Below, piece by piece: positions 37,245 through 45,591 of a DNA stretch of 45,591 bases (position 1 is the stretch's first letter; every line of letters starts with the position of its first letter). A program made the position numbers and the translations under genes. Where the stretch lies: positions 1 through 45,591 of the forward strand of contig CACFYR010000004.1 of assembly GCA_902570505.1 (NCBI GenBank). The letters are read 5' to 3'. The DNA comes from an uncultured Pelagibacteraceae bacterium (GTDB taxonomy: Bacteria; Pseudomonadota; Alphaproteobacteria; Pelagibacterales; Pelagibacteraceae). The notes beneath the pieces are model-generated. The model saw nothing but the letters and a program-made list of their open reading frames with translations. It searched no databases and was not told where the DNA came from.

Positions 37245-37617
37245 AAGTGACAACTCCCCAAATAAATATATCTTCTTCTTCGTTAATTAAAATACGGTCT
37301 TCAAATTTTTTAGAACCAGAGGTTAAAAACTTTTTATCTCTTTCTTGTACGAAAGTTTTTACCACAAGTTCGTCATGAACATTTGCAATTACAGTTGAAA
37401 AATTTCTTGGATTTAAGCTCTTGTCGACAACTAATATATCTCCATCATTAATCCCGACATCAGTCATAGACCTTCCTTGAACTCTAATTACAAAAGTTGC
37501 TGGTACATTTTTTATTAGATGAACATTAAGATCTATATCTTCCTCAATGTAGTCAGTTGCTGGAGACGGAAAACCAGCACCAGCTTTATGTAAATAATAA
37601 GGTATAGTAAGCTTCAT
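37222..37617 (-). CDS. umuD: SOS mutagenesis protein UmuD
   Basis: UmuD is processed by RecA-stimulated self-cleavage into UmuD', which joins UmuC as DNA polymerase V. The 131-residue protein has the self-cleavage bond Ala14-Gly15 in AGAGFPSPA, where E. coli UmuD has Cys-Gly. The serine nucleophile is Ser50 (GRSMTDVGI) and the general base Lys87 (ELVVKTF). It has the LexA-like S24 fold. The ATG at 37617 is five bases from a perfect alphaproteobacterial SOS box. It is the first gene of a two-gene operon with umuC. Confidence 0.94.
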   Translation of the reverse strand: MKLTIPYYLHKAGAGFPSPATDYIEEDIDLNVHLIKNVPATFVIRVQGRSMTDVGINDGDILVVDKSLNPRNFSTVIANVHDELVVKTFVQERDKKFLTSGSKKFEDRILINEEEDIFIWGVVTYVIHSVY

Positions 37618-37621
37618 GAGT

Positions 37622-37636
37622 GTTCTTGTTTTGTTC
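37622..37636 (-). promoter_or_regulatory. LexA (SOS) box of umuDC
   Basis: GTTC at 37622-37625 and GTTC at 37633-37636 are spaced by exactly seven bases, matching the alphaproteobacterial LexA direct repeat GTTC-N7-GTTC. On the transcribed strand it reads GAAC-N7-GAAC. The box covers the predicted transcription start of umuDC, so LexA binding would block initiation. Confidence 0.88.
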
Positions 37637-37638
37637 TA

Positions 37639-37667
37639 TTTGTAGCGCAATTATTCAATAGTGTCAA
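37639..37667 (-). promoter_or_regulatory. Predicted promoter of umuDC
   Basis: On the - strand a perfect -35 TTGACA (37667 to 37662) and a -10 TACAAA (37644 to 37639, four of six) are 17 bases apart. The start of transcription would fall near 37632, within the SOS box at 37622-37636. The element pair is a strong match in an otherwise gene-free gap. Confidence 0.65.
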
Positions 37668-37743
37668 TCAGGTTGTATTTTGAGTCTGTAAATGAATCAA
37701 AAGTGAATCAAAACAAGAACATCTAAACAAGATTTAGTGTGCT

Positions 37744-37752
37744 TGTGGATAA
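37744..37752 (-). promoter_or_regulatory. Single consensus DnaA box
   Basis: TGTGGATAA at 37744-37752 is the reverse complement of the consensus DnaA box TTATCCACA. Only one such box was noticed by eye here, so this is not an origin. It may be a regulatory or titration site, or a chance match. The surrounding gap 37618-37801 also holds the umuDC promoter and two copies of TGAATCAAAA (37693-37702, 37704-37713). No promoter for the GFA genes was identified. Confidence 0.35.
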
Positions 37753-37801
37753 CTTTAACCAATAGTAGTTTATATATCATATTTAAAAATAAAAAATTAA
37801 G

Positions 37802-38173
37802 ATGAAAAATGTGTCATGTCATTGCGGAAAAGTGAAATTACAAATCAAAGTAGATGATATTGGAAAACTACAAAGATGTAATTGTTCAATTTGTAGAAAA
37901 AAAGGTTCTATAATGGCCGCAATAGATTTAAACAATTTAGAAATTTTAGAAGGCAAAGAAAATTTATCTATGTACCAATTTAATACAAAAGTTGCAAAGC
38001 ACTACTTCTGCAAAATATGTGGAATATATACTCATCATCAAAGAAGAAGCAATCCAAATGAATTTGCGGTAAATGTTGGGTGCATAGATGAAATTGATCC
38101 ATATGAGTATTTTAAGTTAAAAGTAGAGAATAATGATGGAAATAATCATATACTAGATAGAGTAAAAAAATGA
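37802..38173 (+). CDS. GFA-family zinc-binding protein, copy 1
   Basis: The 123-residue protein belongs to the glutathione-dependent formaldehyde-activating (GFA)/CENP-V family, a small fold that binds zinc through several Cys. The Cys cluster pattern is present: C6-x-C8, C26-x-C28-x2-C31 (RCNCSICRKKG), C70-x2-C73 (FCKICGIYTHH) and C94. The namesake enzyme was reported to join formaldehyde and glutathione, but the family's true activity is uncertain, so I do not assign a reaction. It overlaps the second, similar gene by four bases (ATGA), which points to a tandem duplication in one operon. Confidence 0.85.
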   Translation: MKNVSCHCGKVKLQIKVDDIGKLQRCNCSICRKKGSIMAAIDLNNLEILEGKENLSMYQFNTKVAKHYFCKICGIYTHHQRRSNPNEFAVNVGCIDEIDPYEYFKLKVENNDGNNHILDRVKK

Positions 38174-38541
38174 AAAAAAAATTAACTTGTCATTGTGGCG
38201 GTGTAGAAGCAGAGGTAAAAATTCCGGAAACGGGAATTGAAAAATTAATGAGGTGCAATTGTACTCTGTGTAAAAGAAAAGGATATATCATTGGTGTACT
38301 AGGAGAAAATGATTTTACACTTATTAAAGGTAAAGAGTTATTAAAACTTTACCAGTATTATACTAACACAGCAAAACATTTTTTTTGTTCAGTTTGTGGA
38401 ATACATACTCACAATAATCCAAGAATTAATCCAAAAATTTTTGGTATTAATGTTGCATGCATTGAGGGAATAGATCCATTTAAATTAGAAAACGTGGGTT
38501 TAAATGACGGTCAAAATCATCCTTTAGATAAAAAAAAATAA
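38170..38541 (+). CDS. GFA-family zinc-binding protein, copy 2
   Basis: Also 123 residues, with the same Cys framework: C7-x-C9, C29-x-C31-x2-C34 (RCNCTLCKRKG), C73-x2-C76 (FCSVCGIHTHNN) and C97. It keeps the shared order of elements with copy 1, including AKHYFC/AKHFFC and NVGC/NVAC, but the two differ at many positions, so the duplication is not recent. Its start overlaps the first copy's stop, and it ends one base before the kinase gene. A heteromeric pair or two substrates is possible. Confidence 0.85.
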   Translation: MKKKLTCHCGGVEAEVKIPETGIEKLMRCNCTLCKRKGYIIGVLGENDFTLIKGKELLKLYQYYTNTAKHFFCSVCGIHTHNNPRINPKIFGINVACIEGIDPFKLENVGLNDGQNHPLDKKK

Positions 38542-38542
38542 A

Positions 38543-39466
38543 ATGAAAGTTTATAATGATTGCTACAGAGTAGTAAGAAAAAAATGTTTTAAGTTCATTA
38601 AATCTCAAGAAACAAGTAAAGAAAAATTTAAAAACAAAGAGAGAATGATTAAAAAATATTTAATTCCAGTTTCTTTTTGGATATCAGAAAAATGTAAATC
38701 TAAACCCTATTTTATTGGACTTGCAGGCGGTCAAGGAACTGGAAAAACCACAATATCATCAATTCTTAAAATCATATTAATTAATTATTTCAAACTAAAT
38801 GTTTTTAAAATCTCAATAGATGATTTTTACAAAACCAGAGAAGATAGAGTTAATCTGTCTAAAAGAATACATCCTATGCTCTTAACAAGAGGTGTGCCAG
38901 GTACACATGATATTAAAATGATGTTAGATTTTTTTAAAAATTCAAAAAAAAAGAAATTCGAAAAAATGAAACTGCCTTTGTTTGATAAATCTATAGATGA
39001 TAGACTACCAAAAAAAAAATGGTACGAAATAAAAAAAAGACCAGATGTTATAATTCTTGAAGGATGGTGTGTTGGGGCTAAAGCACAAACAAATCAAGAA
39101 ATAAAGAAATCAATGAATAGTATGGAAAAAACAATGGATAAACAATTAAAATGGAGAAAATTTGTTAATTATAATCTACAAACATCTTACAAAAAATTAT
39201 TTAAACAATTGGATATTTTACTTTATTTAAAAGCAAGCAATTTTAATCAACTTCGAAAGTGGCGACTAAAGCAAGAGAAAAAATTAAAAATACAAACGAA
39301 AAATAAAAAAAACCTTAAAATTATGGATAAAAAAGATGTGATAAGTTTTATGCAAACTTATCAGAGAATAACAGAAAATATGTTTAAAAATGTACCCAAA
39401 TATGCTTCTATTGTAATGAATTTAAATAGTAGTCACCAAATTAAATCAGTTATCTATAAAAAATGA
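38543..39466 (+). CDS. P-loop kinase, D-glycerate 3-kinase (GLYK)-like
   Basis: The 307-residue protein has a Walker A loop GGQGTGKT (62-69), a substrate-binding SIDDFYKTREDR motif, TRGVPGTHD, PLFDKSIDDR and a Walker B-type IILEGWCVG. This order is that of plant-type D-glycerate 3-kinase and yeast YGR205W, relatives of phosphoribulokinase and uridine kinase. Phosphorylation of glycerate would return glycolate- or serine-derived carbon to 3-phosphoglycerate. The C-terminal third is lysine-rich and less conserved. It begins one base after the GFA pair and overlaps tolC by four bases. Substrate is inferred from family only. Confidence 0.82.
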   Translation: MKVYNDCYRVVRKKCFKFIKSQETSKEKFKNKERMIKKYLIPVSFWISEKCKSKPYFIGLAGGQGTGKTTISSILKIILINYFKLNVFKISIDDFYKTREDRVNLSKRIHPMLLTRGVPGTHDIKMMLDFFKNSKKKKFEKMKLPLFDKSIDDRLPKKKWYEIKKRPDVIILEGWCVGAKAQTNQEIKKSMNSMEKTMDKQLKWRKFVNYNLQTSYKKLFKQLDILLYLKASNFNQLRKWRLKQEKKLKIQTKNKKNLKIMDKKDVISFMQTYQRITENMFKNVPKYASIVMNLNSSHQIKSVIYKK

Positions 39467-40755
39467 AATTTTTAATAACCATTTTTTTTATTTTTGTTTT
39501 AAATATTAGTCATGTTTTAAGTGACAATTTATATGACGCGTTAAAAATTACATATAAAAACAACAAAGAGCTTAATGCAGAGAGGGAAAATGTTAATATT
39601 GCTGAGCAAGATCTTAAAATTTCAAAGGGAAATTATCTTCCAAGTGGAACAATTACTGGATCTAAAAGCCAGCAAGATACAAATAAATTAACTAATCAAA
39701 GTGGAGGAGATGCTGCTATCAATGATGTTGATCCGTTAAATACAACTATCAAGCTTGAGCAAACTTTAATAGATTTTGGAAGAAATGCTGAACTTAAAAA
39801 AAGCAAATTAGGTTTAAGTCTGTCAAAAGAAAAATTAAAAAAAACAGAACAAGAAATTTTCTACAAAGCTATTGAGGCTTATTCAAATTTGATAGCATCT
39901 ATTGAAAGAGTTAAAATAAATGAAAGAAATTTGAATTTGCTTACACGTCAAGTAGAAAATGACAAAACTAGATTAGAGATTGGGCAAATAACACTTTCGG
40001 ATTTATCTCAATCAGAGTCCTCTTTAGCTGGAGCTGAAGCAAAAAATATAAAAGCCATAAACGACTTAACCACTAGCAAATTAAATTATGAAAATGTTAT
40101 CGGAAAAATTAACAATGTCGATAATTTAAACAAAACTTTAAATCCAATATCACCACTGCCAAAATCATTAAGTGAAGCAATTGAGATATCAAATAATAAC
40201 AATCCAGATATAATAATTGCAAGGATTGAATATGAACAATCAGAAAAAGATATAAAAATATCTAAAGCAGATTTGGCACCTACTGCAACATTATCTGTAG
40301 AAAGATCTAACACCGAAGATTTCAGCTCTACAATTGATGAAAAAGAGCAAGATACAATTAAAGCAACTATTACATGGCCTTTTTTCTCGGGCGGAAAAAA
40401 TTTAGCTAATGTTAATAAAAATCAAAGTGAAAAAATAAGAAAAAGATTATTATTAGACAATACAATAAAATCCAGTGAAACAAACATAGCTAGTGCTTGG
40501 TCAAATTATCAATCATCCGAAAGTATTTTAACATCTATAAGAGCTCAAGTTAATGCTGCTGAGATTGCAAACGAGGGAATAACAGAAGAGTATCAAAGAG
40601 GGTCTAGGAGCACTTTAGATTTTATTCAGTCTACTGCAATATTGTTGGACGCTAGAATCTCTCTAGCTAATTCTGAAAAAGACTTTATTTTAGCTCAATA
40701 TAACCTTCTAAAATCAGTGGGACTTTTAAATAGTAACTACCTAAACATTAAATAA
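39463..40755 (+). CDS. tolC: TolC-like outer membrane efflux protein
   Basis: The 430-residue protein has a signal peptide (about 1-20) and two long alpha-helical repeats with heptad-like stretches, with a central region around SISPLPKSLSEAIE. These form the channel of the trimeric TolC type. Repeat-start motifs such as LPSGTITG and APTATLSVERS are visible, and the end includes GSRSTLDFIQSTAILLDARI. TolC exports drugs, proteins or small molecules with inner-membrane partners, which are not encoded nearby. The ATG overlaps the kinase stop (ATGA). No adjacent HlyD or ABC/RND gene was seen. Confidence 0.88.
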   Translation: MKFLITIFFIFVLNISHVLSDNLYDALKITYKNNKELNAERENVNIAEQDLKISKGNYLPSGTITGSKSQQDTNKLTNQSGGDAAINDVDPLNTTIKLEQTLIDFGRNAELKKSKLGLSLSKEKLKKTEQEIFYKAIEAYSNLIASIERVKINERNLNLLTRQVENDKTRLEIGQITLSDLSQSESSLAGAEAKNIKAINDLTTSKLNYENVIGKINNVDNLNKTLNPISPLPKSLSEAIEISNNNNPDIIIARIEYEQSEKDIKISKADLAPTATLSVERSNTEDFSSTIDEKEQDTIKATITWPFFSGGKNLANVNKNQSEKIRKRLLLDNTIKSSETNIASAWSNYQSSESILTSIRAQVNAAEIANEGITEEYQRGSRSTLDFIQSTAILLDARISLANSEKDFILAQYNLLKSVGLLNSNYLNIK

Positions 40756-40796
40756 ATTAAGTATTTTAGAGAATTGCAGATTTTTATTGCAAATGA

Positions 40797-40811
40797 GAAC
40801 AAAAGTAGTAC
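40797..40811 (+). promoter_or_regulatory. Probable LexA box of recA, one mismatch
   Basis: GAAC (40797-40800) and GTAC (40808-40811) are seven bases apart, one base off the GAAC-N7-GAAC form of the alphaproteobacterial SOS box. It is 49 bases before the recA ATG. A -10-like TATGAT lies at 40820-40825, so the box would cover the region upstream of it. A Shine-Dalgarno GAGG is at 40851-40854. Confidence 0.6.
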
Positions 40812-40860
40812 AAATAATTTATGATTCGAATGTTAATAAATTACAAAAAAGAGGCATAAA

Positions 40861-41988
40861 ATGACGAAAAATAACTTAAAAGTGGTCAAATCCGCAAAAG
40901 ATAAAGATTTGGAAAACAAAGAAAAAAATAAAGCGTTAGACGCAGCTATAAGCCAAATTACTGATACCTTTGGAAAAGGTTCAGTCATGAAGCTTGGTCA
41001 ACAAAAGGCTATGGATGTTGAATCTATTTCAACAGGATCATTAAGCTTAGACCTTGCTCTTGGAATAGGAGGCCTTCCCAAAGGAAGAATTATAGAAATT
41101 TACGGACCAGAGTCTTCTGGAAAAACAACATTGGCTTTACAAGTTTTAGCTGAAGCACAAAAAGCTGGTGGGACATGCGCATTTATAGATGCTGAGCATG
41201 CTTTAGACCCGGTATATGCAAAGAAATTAGGAGTTGATACAGACTCTTTATTAATATCTCAGCCAGATACGGGCGAACAAGCTTTAGAAATTACTGATAC
41301 ATTAATTAAATCTGGTTCTCTATCGGTTTTAGTTGTCGACTCTGTTGCAGCTTTAACACCTAGAGCTGAAATCGAAGGTGACATGGGAGATCATCATGTA
41401 GGTCTTCAAGCAAGGTTAATGTCACAAGCACTGAGAAAACTAACAGGTTCTATTTCAAGAACTAATACAATGGTCATTTTTATTAACCAAATCAGGATGA
41501 AAATTGGTGTAATGTTTGGTAGTCCGGAAACTACATCAGGCGGTAATTCACTTAAATTTTATTCTTCAGTTAGAATGGACATTAGAAGAATTGGTGCAAT
41601 TAAAGATAAAGAACAAATTATTGGAAATAGCACAAGAGTTAAGGTAGTTAAAAACAAAGTTGCTCCACCATTTAAAGTAGTTGAGTTTGATCTAATGTAT
41701 GGAAAAGGAATTAGCAAAACAGGTGAGTTAATTGATCTAGGTGCCAAAGCAGATATAGTTGAAAAATCAGGAGCGTGGTATGCATATAAAGGTGAAAAAA
41801 TAGGTCAAGGTAAGGAAAATGCAAAACTTTACTTAGAGCAAAATCCTAAAGCAGCTGCTGAAATTGAGATGGCTATCAGAGAGAAAGCTGGCTTAATTTC
41901 GAAGAAAATAGAGGGAAATCCTATAGAAAAGGAAAAAGTAGAGGCAGCAGAAGCTGTAACTGAGGAAGTTCCTTCAAAAAAGAATTAG
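40861..41988 (+). CDS. recA: Recombinase RecA
   Basis: RecA polymerises on single-stranded DNA for strand exchange and as a co-protease triggers LexA and UmuD cleavage. The 375-residue protein has the Walker A loop GPESSGKT at 82-89, Walker B with [14 protein letters not shown], the L2 region around [19 protein letters not shown], and the usual acidic, lysine-ended tail. The start at 40861 has GAGG six bases upstream and adds a basic-acidic N-terminal tail (residues 1-22). It sits between a tolC-like gene and alaS, as often seen in alphaproteobacteria for recA-alaS. It is followed by a strong terminator. Confidence 0.97.
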   Translation: MTKNNLKVVKSAKDKDLENKEKNKALDAAISQITDTFGKGSVMKLGQQKAMDVESISTGSLSLDLALGIGGLPKGRIIEIYGPESSGKTTLALQVLAEAQKAGGTCAFIDAEHALDPVYAKKLGVDTDSLLISQPDTGEQALEITDTLIKSGSLSVLVVDSVAALTPRAEIEGDMGDHHVGLQARLMSQALRKLTGSISRTNTMVIFINQIRMKIGVMFGSPETTSGGNSLKFYSSVRMDIRRIGAIKDKEQIIGNSTRVKVVKNKVAPPFKVVEFDLMYGKGISKTGELIDLGAKADIVEKSGAWYAYKGEKIGQGKENAKLYLEQNPKAAAEIEMAIREKAGLISKKIEGNPIEKEKVEAAEAVTEEVPSKKN

Positions 41989-42006
41989 CATAAATCTTTT
42001 AGCATT

Positions 42007-42040
42007 AAAAAGGGCGCCTTATTAAGGCGCCTTTTTTTTT
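42007..42040 (+). terminator. Rho-independent terminator after recA
   Basis: GGCGCCTT (42013-42020) pairs with AAGGCGCC (42024-42031) over an ATT loop, and a nine-T run follows at 42032-42040. The stem is preceded by A residues that can pair with the T run. It ends recA 19 bases after its stop and is the most G+C-rich hairpin in the window. alaS then starts 43 bases on. Confidence 0.93.
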
Positions 42041-42083
42041 AATTAGAATTTACTTACACTGAAAAAACGGTATTTTAAATGAA

Positions 42084-44750
42084 ATGCCAAATAATACATT
42101 AAACGATATAAGAAAAACATTTCTTGAATATTTTAAAAAAAATGGTCATGAAATAGTTGGATCAAGTAATTTAGTACCGAACAACGATCCTACGTTAATG
42201 TTCGCTAACTCAGGAATGGTTCAATTTAAAAATGTATTTACAGGACTTGAAAAAAGAAACTACAAAAGAGCTACTACCTCACAAAAATGTGTAAGAGCAG
42301 GGGGTAAACACAATGATTTAGAAAATGTAGGTTACACCCCAAGACACCATACTTTTTTTGAAATGTTGGGTAATTTTTCATTTGGAGACTACTTTAAAGA
42401 GCGTGCAATTGAACTTGCTTGGAATTTGATTACCAAGGATTTTGGAATTGACAAGAATAAGCTTTATTTTACAGTATTTAATGAAGATGATGAGGCCTTC
42501 AATTTATGGAAGAAAATTACTGGTTTTGGAGATGATAGAATAATAAAGATTTCTACATCAGATAACTTTTGGTCCATGGGTGAAACAGGACCATGTGGAC
42601 CTTGTTCAGAGATTTTTTACGATCATGGGGATCAATTATCTGGTGGATTGCCTGGAACTAAAGACCAAGACGGAGATAGATATATAGAAATTTGGAATTT
42701 GGTTTTCATGCAATTTGAACAAATTTCAAAAGACAAAAGAATTAATCTACCAAAGCCATCAGTTGATACCGGTATGGGTTTAGAGAGAATTACCGCTCTA
42801 TTACAAAACACTCATGATAATTATAAAAGTGATCATTTTAAAAAATTAATTGAATCTATATCAGACACGGTAAAAGTAAAAGCTGATGAAAATAACATTG
42901 CAAGTTTTAGAGTGATTGCAGACCATCTAAGAGCGAGCTCGTTTTTATTAGCTGAAGGAGTATTACCCTCAAATGAAGGAAGAGGCTATGTTCTAAGAAG
43001 AATTATGAGAAGAGGAATGAGACACTCTCATTTATTAGGCTCAAAAGATCCAGTGTTTCACAATATTTTTAAAAGTCTATTAAATGAAATGTCAGATAGC
43101 TATCCAGAACTAGAAAGAGCCCAATCATTAATTAAAGAAACATTAAAAATGGAAGAAGAAAAATTTTTAGTTTTACTCGAAAGAGGTATGAAAATTTTAG
43201 ATGAAGAGATCTCTAAGATAGATAAAGTCTTGCCTGGTGAGGTCGCATTTAAATTATATGATACTTACGGTTTCCCTTTAGATTTGACTGAAGATATTCT
43301 TAAAAATAAATCTTTAAAAATTGACAATGATAAGTTTCAAAGTCTTATGCAAGAAAGTAAAGAGCTTGCAAAAAAAAATTGGAAAGGATCTGGAGATGCT
43401 GCTGTAGATGAAATATGGTTTGATATCAAAGATAAAGTTGGAGCAACAGAATTTTTAGGTTATGAAAAAATACAATCAGAGGGAGTTATTTTAAAACTGA
43501 TCAAAGATAATAATGAAGTCGATAGTTTAAAAAATGGTGAGAAAGGAATGATTATTGTAAACCAAACACCTTTTTATGGAGAGTCTGGAGGTCAATTAGG
43601 AGACATAGGAAAAATAAATTCAGGCACTAATTCATTTATAGTAAATGATGTTCAAAAAAAATTAGGAAATTTATTTGTTCATTATGGATCAATGGAAAAG
43701 GGATGTTTGAAAGTTGGTGAAAGCGTGGAATTAAAAATAGATAGTGAAAGAAGAGAAAATATCAAAGCTTATCATTCAGCAACTCATCTTTTACATGAGT
43801 CTTTAAGAAGAACTCTTGGAAAACACGTTATGCAGAAAGGGTCCTTAGTTGCTCCAGATAGATTACGCTTTGATTTTAGTCATATGAAGCCAATATCTAA
43901 TGATGAAATGCTTAAAATTGAGGAAATAGCAAACGAGATAGTTAATAAAAAGTCGGATGTCATAACTAGAATAATGACACCTGAAGAGGGCATAGAACAT
44001 GGGGCTTTAGCCTTATTTGGAGAGAAATATGGTGACGAAGTAAGAGTGGTTTTTATGGGAGATGAGGGCAACAAATATTTTTCAACTGAATTATGTGGTG
44101 GAACTCACGTTAAAAATACTGGTGATGTTGGAAAATTAAAGGTTATTAGTCAATCTTCTATAGCCGCAGGGGTCCGAAGAATTGAGGCTTTAAGAGATAA
44201 ACAATTAGAGGACTTTTTAAAAGATAAAGAAAAACAATCAAATTTATCAGTCCAAAAAGATGAGAAGACCATAACGATGTTAGCTAAGGATATAGAAGCC
44301 TTTGGAGGCAAGCCAAATCTTGAAAATAAAAATACAAAAGATTTAATTAAAGATTTAACAAAACAATTAGAAAAGTTATCAATAAGTAAAATTTTAAATG
44401 ATAAATCAAAAAATATAATTAAAGATGAAACTATAAATAATATTAAAGTAAGATTTCAAAAAATTTCTGATTTACCACCAAAAGAACTGAGAGGATTAGT
44501 TGACAAAGGAAAAAAAGATATAGGAGAAGGTTTAATAATCATATTCGCAAGCAAAGATGAAAAAGTAGGACTCGCAGTAGGAGTAACAACAAAGCTCACA
44601 TCAAAATACGACGCTGTAAAATTTGCAAAACTAGGCTCGGAAATAATTGGTGGAAAAGGTGGGGGAGGAAGACCAGACTTTGCTCAAGCTGGAGGTTTAT
44701 CAGAAAATAAAATAGACGAGGCCTTTGAAAAATTAAAAGTTTTGATCTAA
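42084..44750 (+). CDS. alaS: Alanine--tRNA ligase
   Basis: AlaRS charges tRNA-Ala and edits mischarged Ser or Gly. The 888-residue protein has the class II motifs of alanine enzymes: [18 protein letters not shown] near residue 72, [25 protein letters not shown] and [12 protein letters not shown]. The editing domain has [16 protein letters not shown] and the [13 protein letters not shown] motif. The C-terminal oligomerisation domain ends with [13 protein letters not shown]. The ATG at 42084 gives the family N terminus, [12 protein letters not shown]. Its 3' end overlaps convergent icd by 18 bases. Confidence 0.97.
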   Translation: MPNNTLNDIRKTFLEYFKKNGHEIVGSSNLVPNNDPTLMFANSGMVQFKNVFTGLEKRNYKRATTSQKCVRAGGKHNDLENVGYTPRHHTFFEMLGNFSFGDYFKERAIELAWNLITKDFGIDKNKLYFTVFNEDDEAFNLWKKITGFGDDRIIKISTSDNFWSMGETGPCGPCSEIFYDHGDQLSGGLPGTKDQDGDRYIEIWNLVFMQFEQISKDKRINLPKPSVDTGMGLERITALLQNTHDNYKSDHFKKLIESISDTVKVKADENNIASFRVIADHLRASSFLLAEGVLPSNEGRGYVLRRIMRRGMRHSHLLGSKDPVFHNIFKSLLNEMSDSYPELERAQSLIKETLKMEEEKFLVLLERGMKILDEEISKIDKVLPGEVAFKLYDTYGFPLDLTEDILKNKSLKIDNDKFQSLMQESKELAKKNWKGSGDAAVDEIWFDIKDKVGATEFLGYEKIQSEGVILKLIKDNNEVDSLKNGEKGMIIVNQTPFYGESGGQLGDIGKINSGTNSFIVNDVQKKLGNLFVHYGSMEKGCLKVGESVELKIDSERRENIKAYHSATHLLHESLRRTLGKHVMQKGSLVAPDRLRFDFSHMKPISNDEMLKIEEIANEIVNKKSDVITRIMTPEEGIEHGALALFGEKYGDEVRVVFMGDEGNKYFSTELCGGTHVKNTGDVGKLKVISQSSIAAGVRRIEALRDKQLEDFLKDKEKQSNLSVQKDEKTITMLAKDIEAFGGKPNLENKNTKDLIKDLTKQLEKLSISKILNDKSKNIIKDETINNIKVRFQKISDLPPKELRGLVDKGKKDIGEGLIIIFASKDEKVGLAVGVTTKLTSKYDAVKFAKLGSEIIGGKGGGGRPDFAQAGGLSENKIDEAFEKLKVLI

Positions 44751-45591
44751 TCTTTTTTGAAGATTGCTGTCGATAACATCCAAAAATTGATTTGTTGTCA
44801 AAAATTTTGTATCAGGTCCGATTAATATTGCTAAATCTTTTGTCATTGCACCACTCTCGACTGTTTCAATACAAGTTTTTTCTAAATTTTTGACAAATTT
44901 TTTTAAGTCTTCGTTTTCATCTAGTTTTGCTCTGTGGTATAAACCTCTTGCCCATGCAAATATAGATGCAATAGGATTCGTAGATGTTTCTTTTCCTTGT
45001 TGATGCATTCTATAATGTCTTGTAACAGTTCCGTGTGCTGCTTCTGCTTCTATAGTTTTTCCATCTGGACTCATTAATACACTAGACATTAATCCTAAAG
45101 AACCAAAACCTTGAGCTACAGTATCCGACTGAACATCACCATCATAGTTTTTACAAGCCCATATATAATTTCCATTCCATTTCATAGCACAAGCTACCAT
45201 GTCATCTATAAGTCTGTGCTCATATGTAATTCCTCTATCTTTAAATTTTTCTACAAATTCTTTTTCATATATTTCTTGAAATATATCTTTAAATCTACCA
45301 TCATATTGTTTTAGAATTGTATTTTTTGTTGATAGAAATACTGGCCATCTTCTATTAAGCCCATAATTCATACAAGCTCTCGCAAAATCTTTTATTGATT
45401 GATCCAAATTATACATCGACATAGCAACCCCTGGTCCTGGAAAATTAAATACTTCAAATTCTTTTTTTTCTTTACCATCTTCAGATGTCCACTTAATTTC
45501 TAATTTACCTTTTCCTGGAACTTGAAAATCAGTAGCTCTATATTGATCTCCGAAAGCATGTCTTCCAATACAAATTGGATTTTCCCAACTA
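44733..45591 (-). CDS. icd: NADP+-dependent isocitrate dehydrogenase, eukaryote-like (5' end outside window)
   Basis: The enzyme oxidises isocitrate to 2-oxoglutarate and makes NADPH in the TCA cycle. The frame is open to base 45591, so the Met at 45422 is internal and the gene extends beyond the window; 285 codons of the C-terminal part are visible. The sequence has [16 protein letters not shown] at the cut end, followed by [12 protein letters not shown], the [18 protein letters not shown] stretch, the [13 protein letters not shown] metal region with Asp residues, [18 protein letters not shown], and the [13 protein letters not shown] motif that binds NADP. These identify the eukaryotic IDH1/IDH2 subfamily, which is common in alphaproteobacteria, and not the E. 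coli type. Confidence 0.95.
   Translation of the reverse strand, partial: SWENPICIGRHAFGDQYRATDFQVPGKGKLEIKWTSEDGKEKKEFEVFNFPGPGVAMSMYNLDQSIKDFARACMNYGLNRRWPVFLSTKNTILKQYDGRFKDIFQEIYEKEFVEKFKDRGITYEHRLIDDMVACAMKWNGNYIWACKNYDGDVQSDTVAQGFGSLGLMSSVLMSPDGKTIEAEAAHGTVTRHYRMHQQGKETSTNPIASIFAWARGLYHRAKLDENEDLKKFVKNLEKTCIETVESGAMTKDLAILIGPDTKFLTTNQFLDVIDSNLQKRLDQNF

Noticed and set aside
37245..37253. umuC start at the TTG 37253
   Set aside because: ATG at 37244 is available three codons later and gives the usual overlap with umuD.
45111..45314. Short + strand ORF within icd
   Set aside because: It is antisense to the conserved isocitrate dehydrogenase body and has no recognisable features.
1..45591. 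CRISPR arrays, tRNA or rRNA genes, insertion sequences, prophage
   Set aside because: No regularly spaced repeats, cloverleaf-like sequences, transposase or phage motifs were seen by reading; gaps between genes are too short for most of these.

Overview
The window is very AT-rich, gene-dense bacterial DNA with few and short intergenic gaps. Its gene content points to a marine alphaproteobacterium of the SAR11/Pelagibacterales type. The evidence is a blue-tuned proteorhodopsin followed by a ferredoxin and a thioredoxin-reductase-like ferredoxin-NADP reductase, an alphaproteobacterial-style ftsQ-ftsA-lpxC-bamD-ligA order, a eukaryote-like NADP isocitrate dehydrogenase, and SOS boxes of the alphaproteobacterial GTTC-N7-GTTC type. 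The genus is inferred from content, not from a database search.

Region 1 (1-13770) is a division and cell wall cluster, all on the + strand: ftsI (5' end outside the window), a fused murE-murF, mraY, murD, ftsW, murG, murC, murB, ddl, ftsQ and ftsA. Most neighbours overlap by 1 to 20 bases, so this is probably one translationally coupled operon. It makes lipid II with meso-diaminopimelate and part of the divisome. The usual ftsZ is not found after ftsA. Region 2 (13831-17649) holds lpxC (lipid A), bamD (outer membrane assembly) and ligA. In ligA an apparent one-base insertion in a six-A run separates the start from the rest of the gene.

Region 3 (17641-29100) has genes on alternating strands: aminopeptidase P, UvrD helicase, an AsmA-like protein, fumarase C, a MazG-like nucleotide pyrophosphohydrolase, a YgfZ/IBA57-type folate protein, a dihydroorotase-like amidohydrolase with an altered metal motif, an SMR transporter and propionyl-CoA synthetase. 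Convergent pairs overlap at their 3' ends.

Region 4 (about 29100-32600) has proteorhodopsin behind a structured leader and before a strong terminator, then ferredoxin, its likely reductase, a YfcG-like glutathione transferase and a two-cysteine DksA. Region 5 (32607-35959) is a tightly coupled glycan operon: a GT-C membrane glycosyltransferase, an overlooked 40-residue membrane peptide, a DPM1/GtrB-like GT2 and a GalE-like epimerase. Region 6 (35964-37667) is an umuDC translesion operon with a good promoter and SOS box. Region 7 (37802-40755) has two tandem GFA-family zinc proteins, a glycerate-kinase-like P-loop kinase and a TolC-like protein. Region 8 has recA with a possible SOS box and a strong terminator, alaS, and the 3' part of icd.

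No rRNA, tRNA, CRISPR array, insertion sequence or prophage was seen, and no gene-free stretch exceeds 300 bases. The largest gaps (29101-29314 and 37618-37801) are described below. There is no obvious new multi-gene defence or mobile system. The most useful leads are the ligA frameshift, the missing ftsZ, the 40-residue peptide in the glycan operon and the proteorhodopsin leader.
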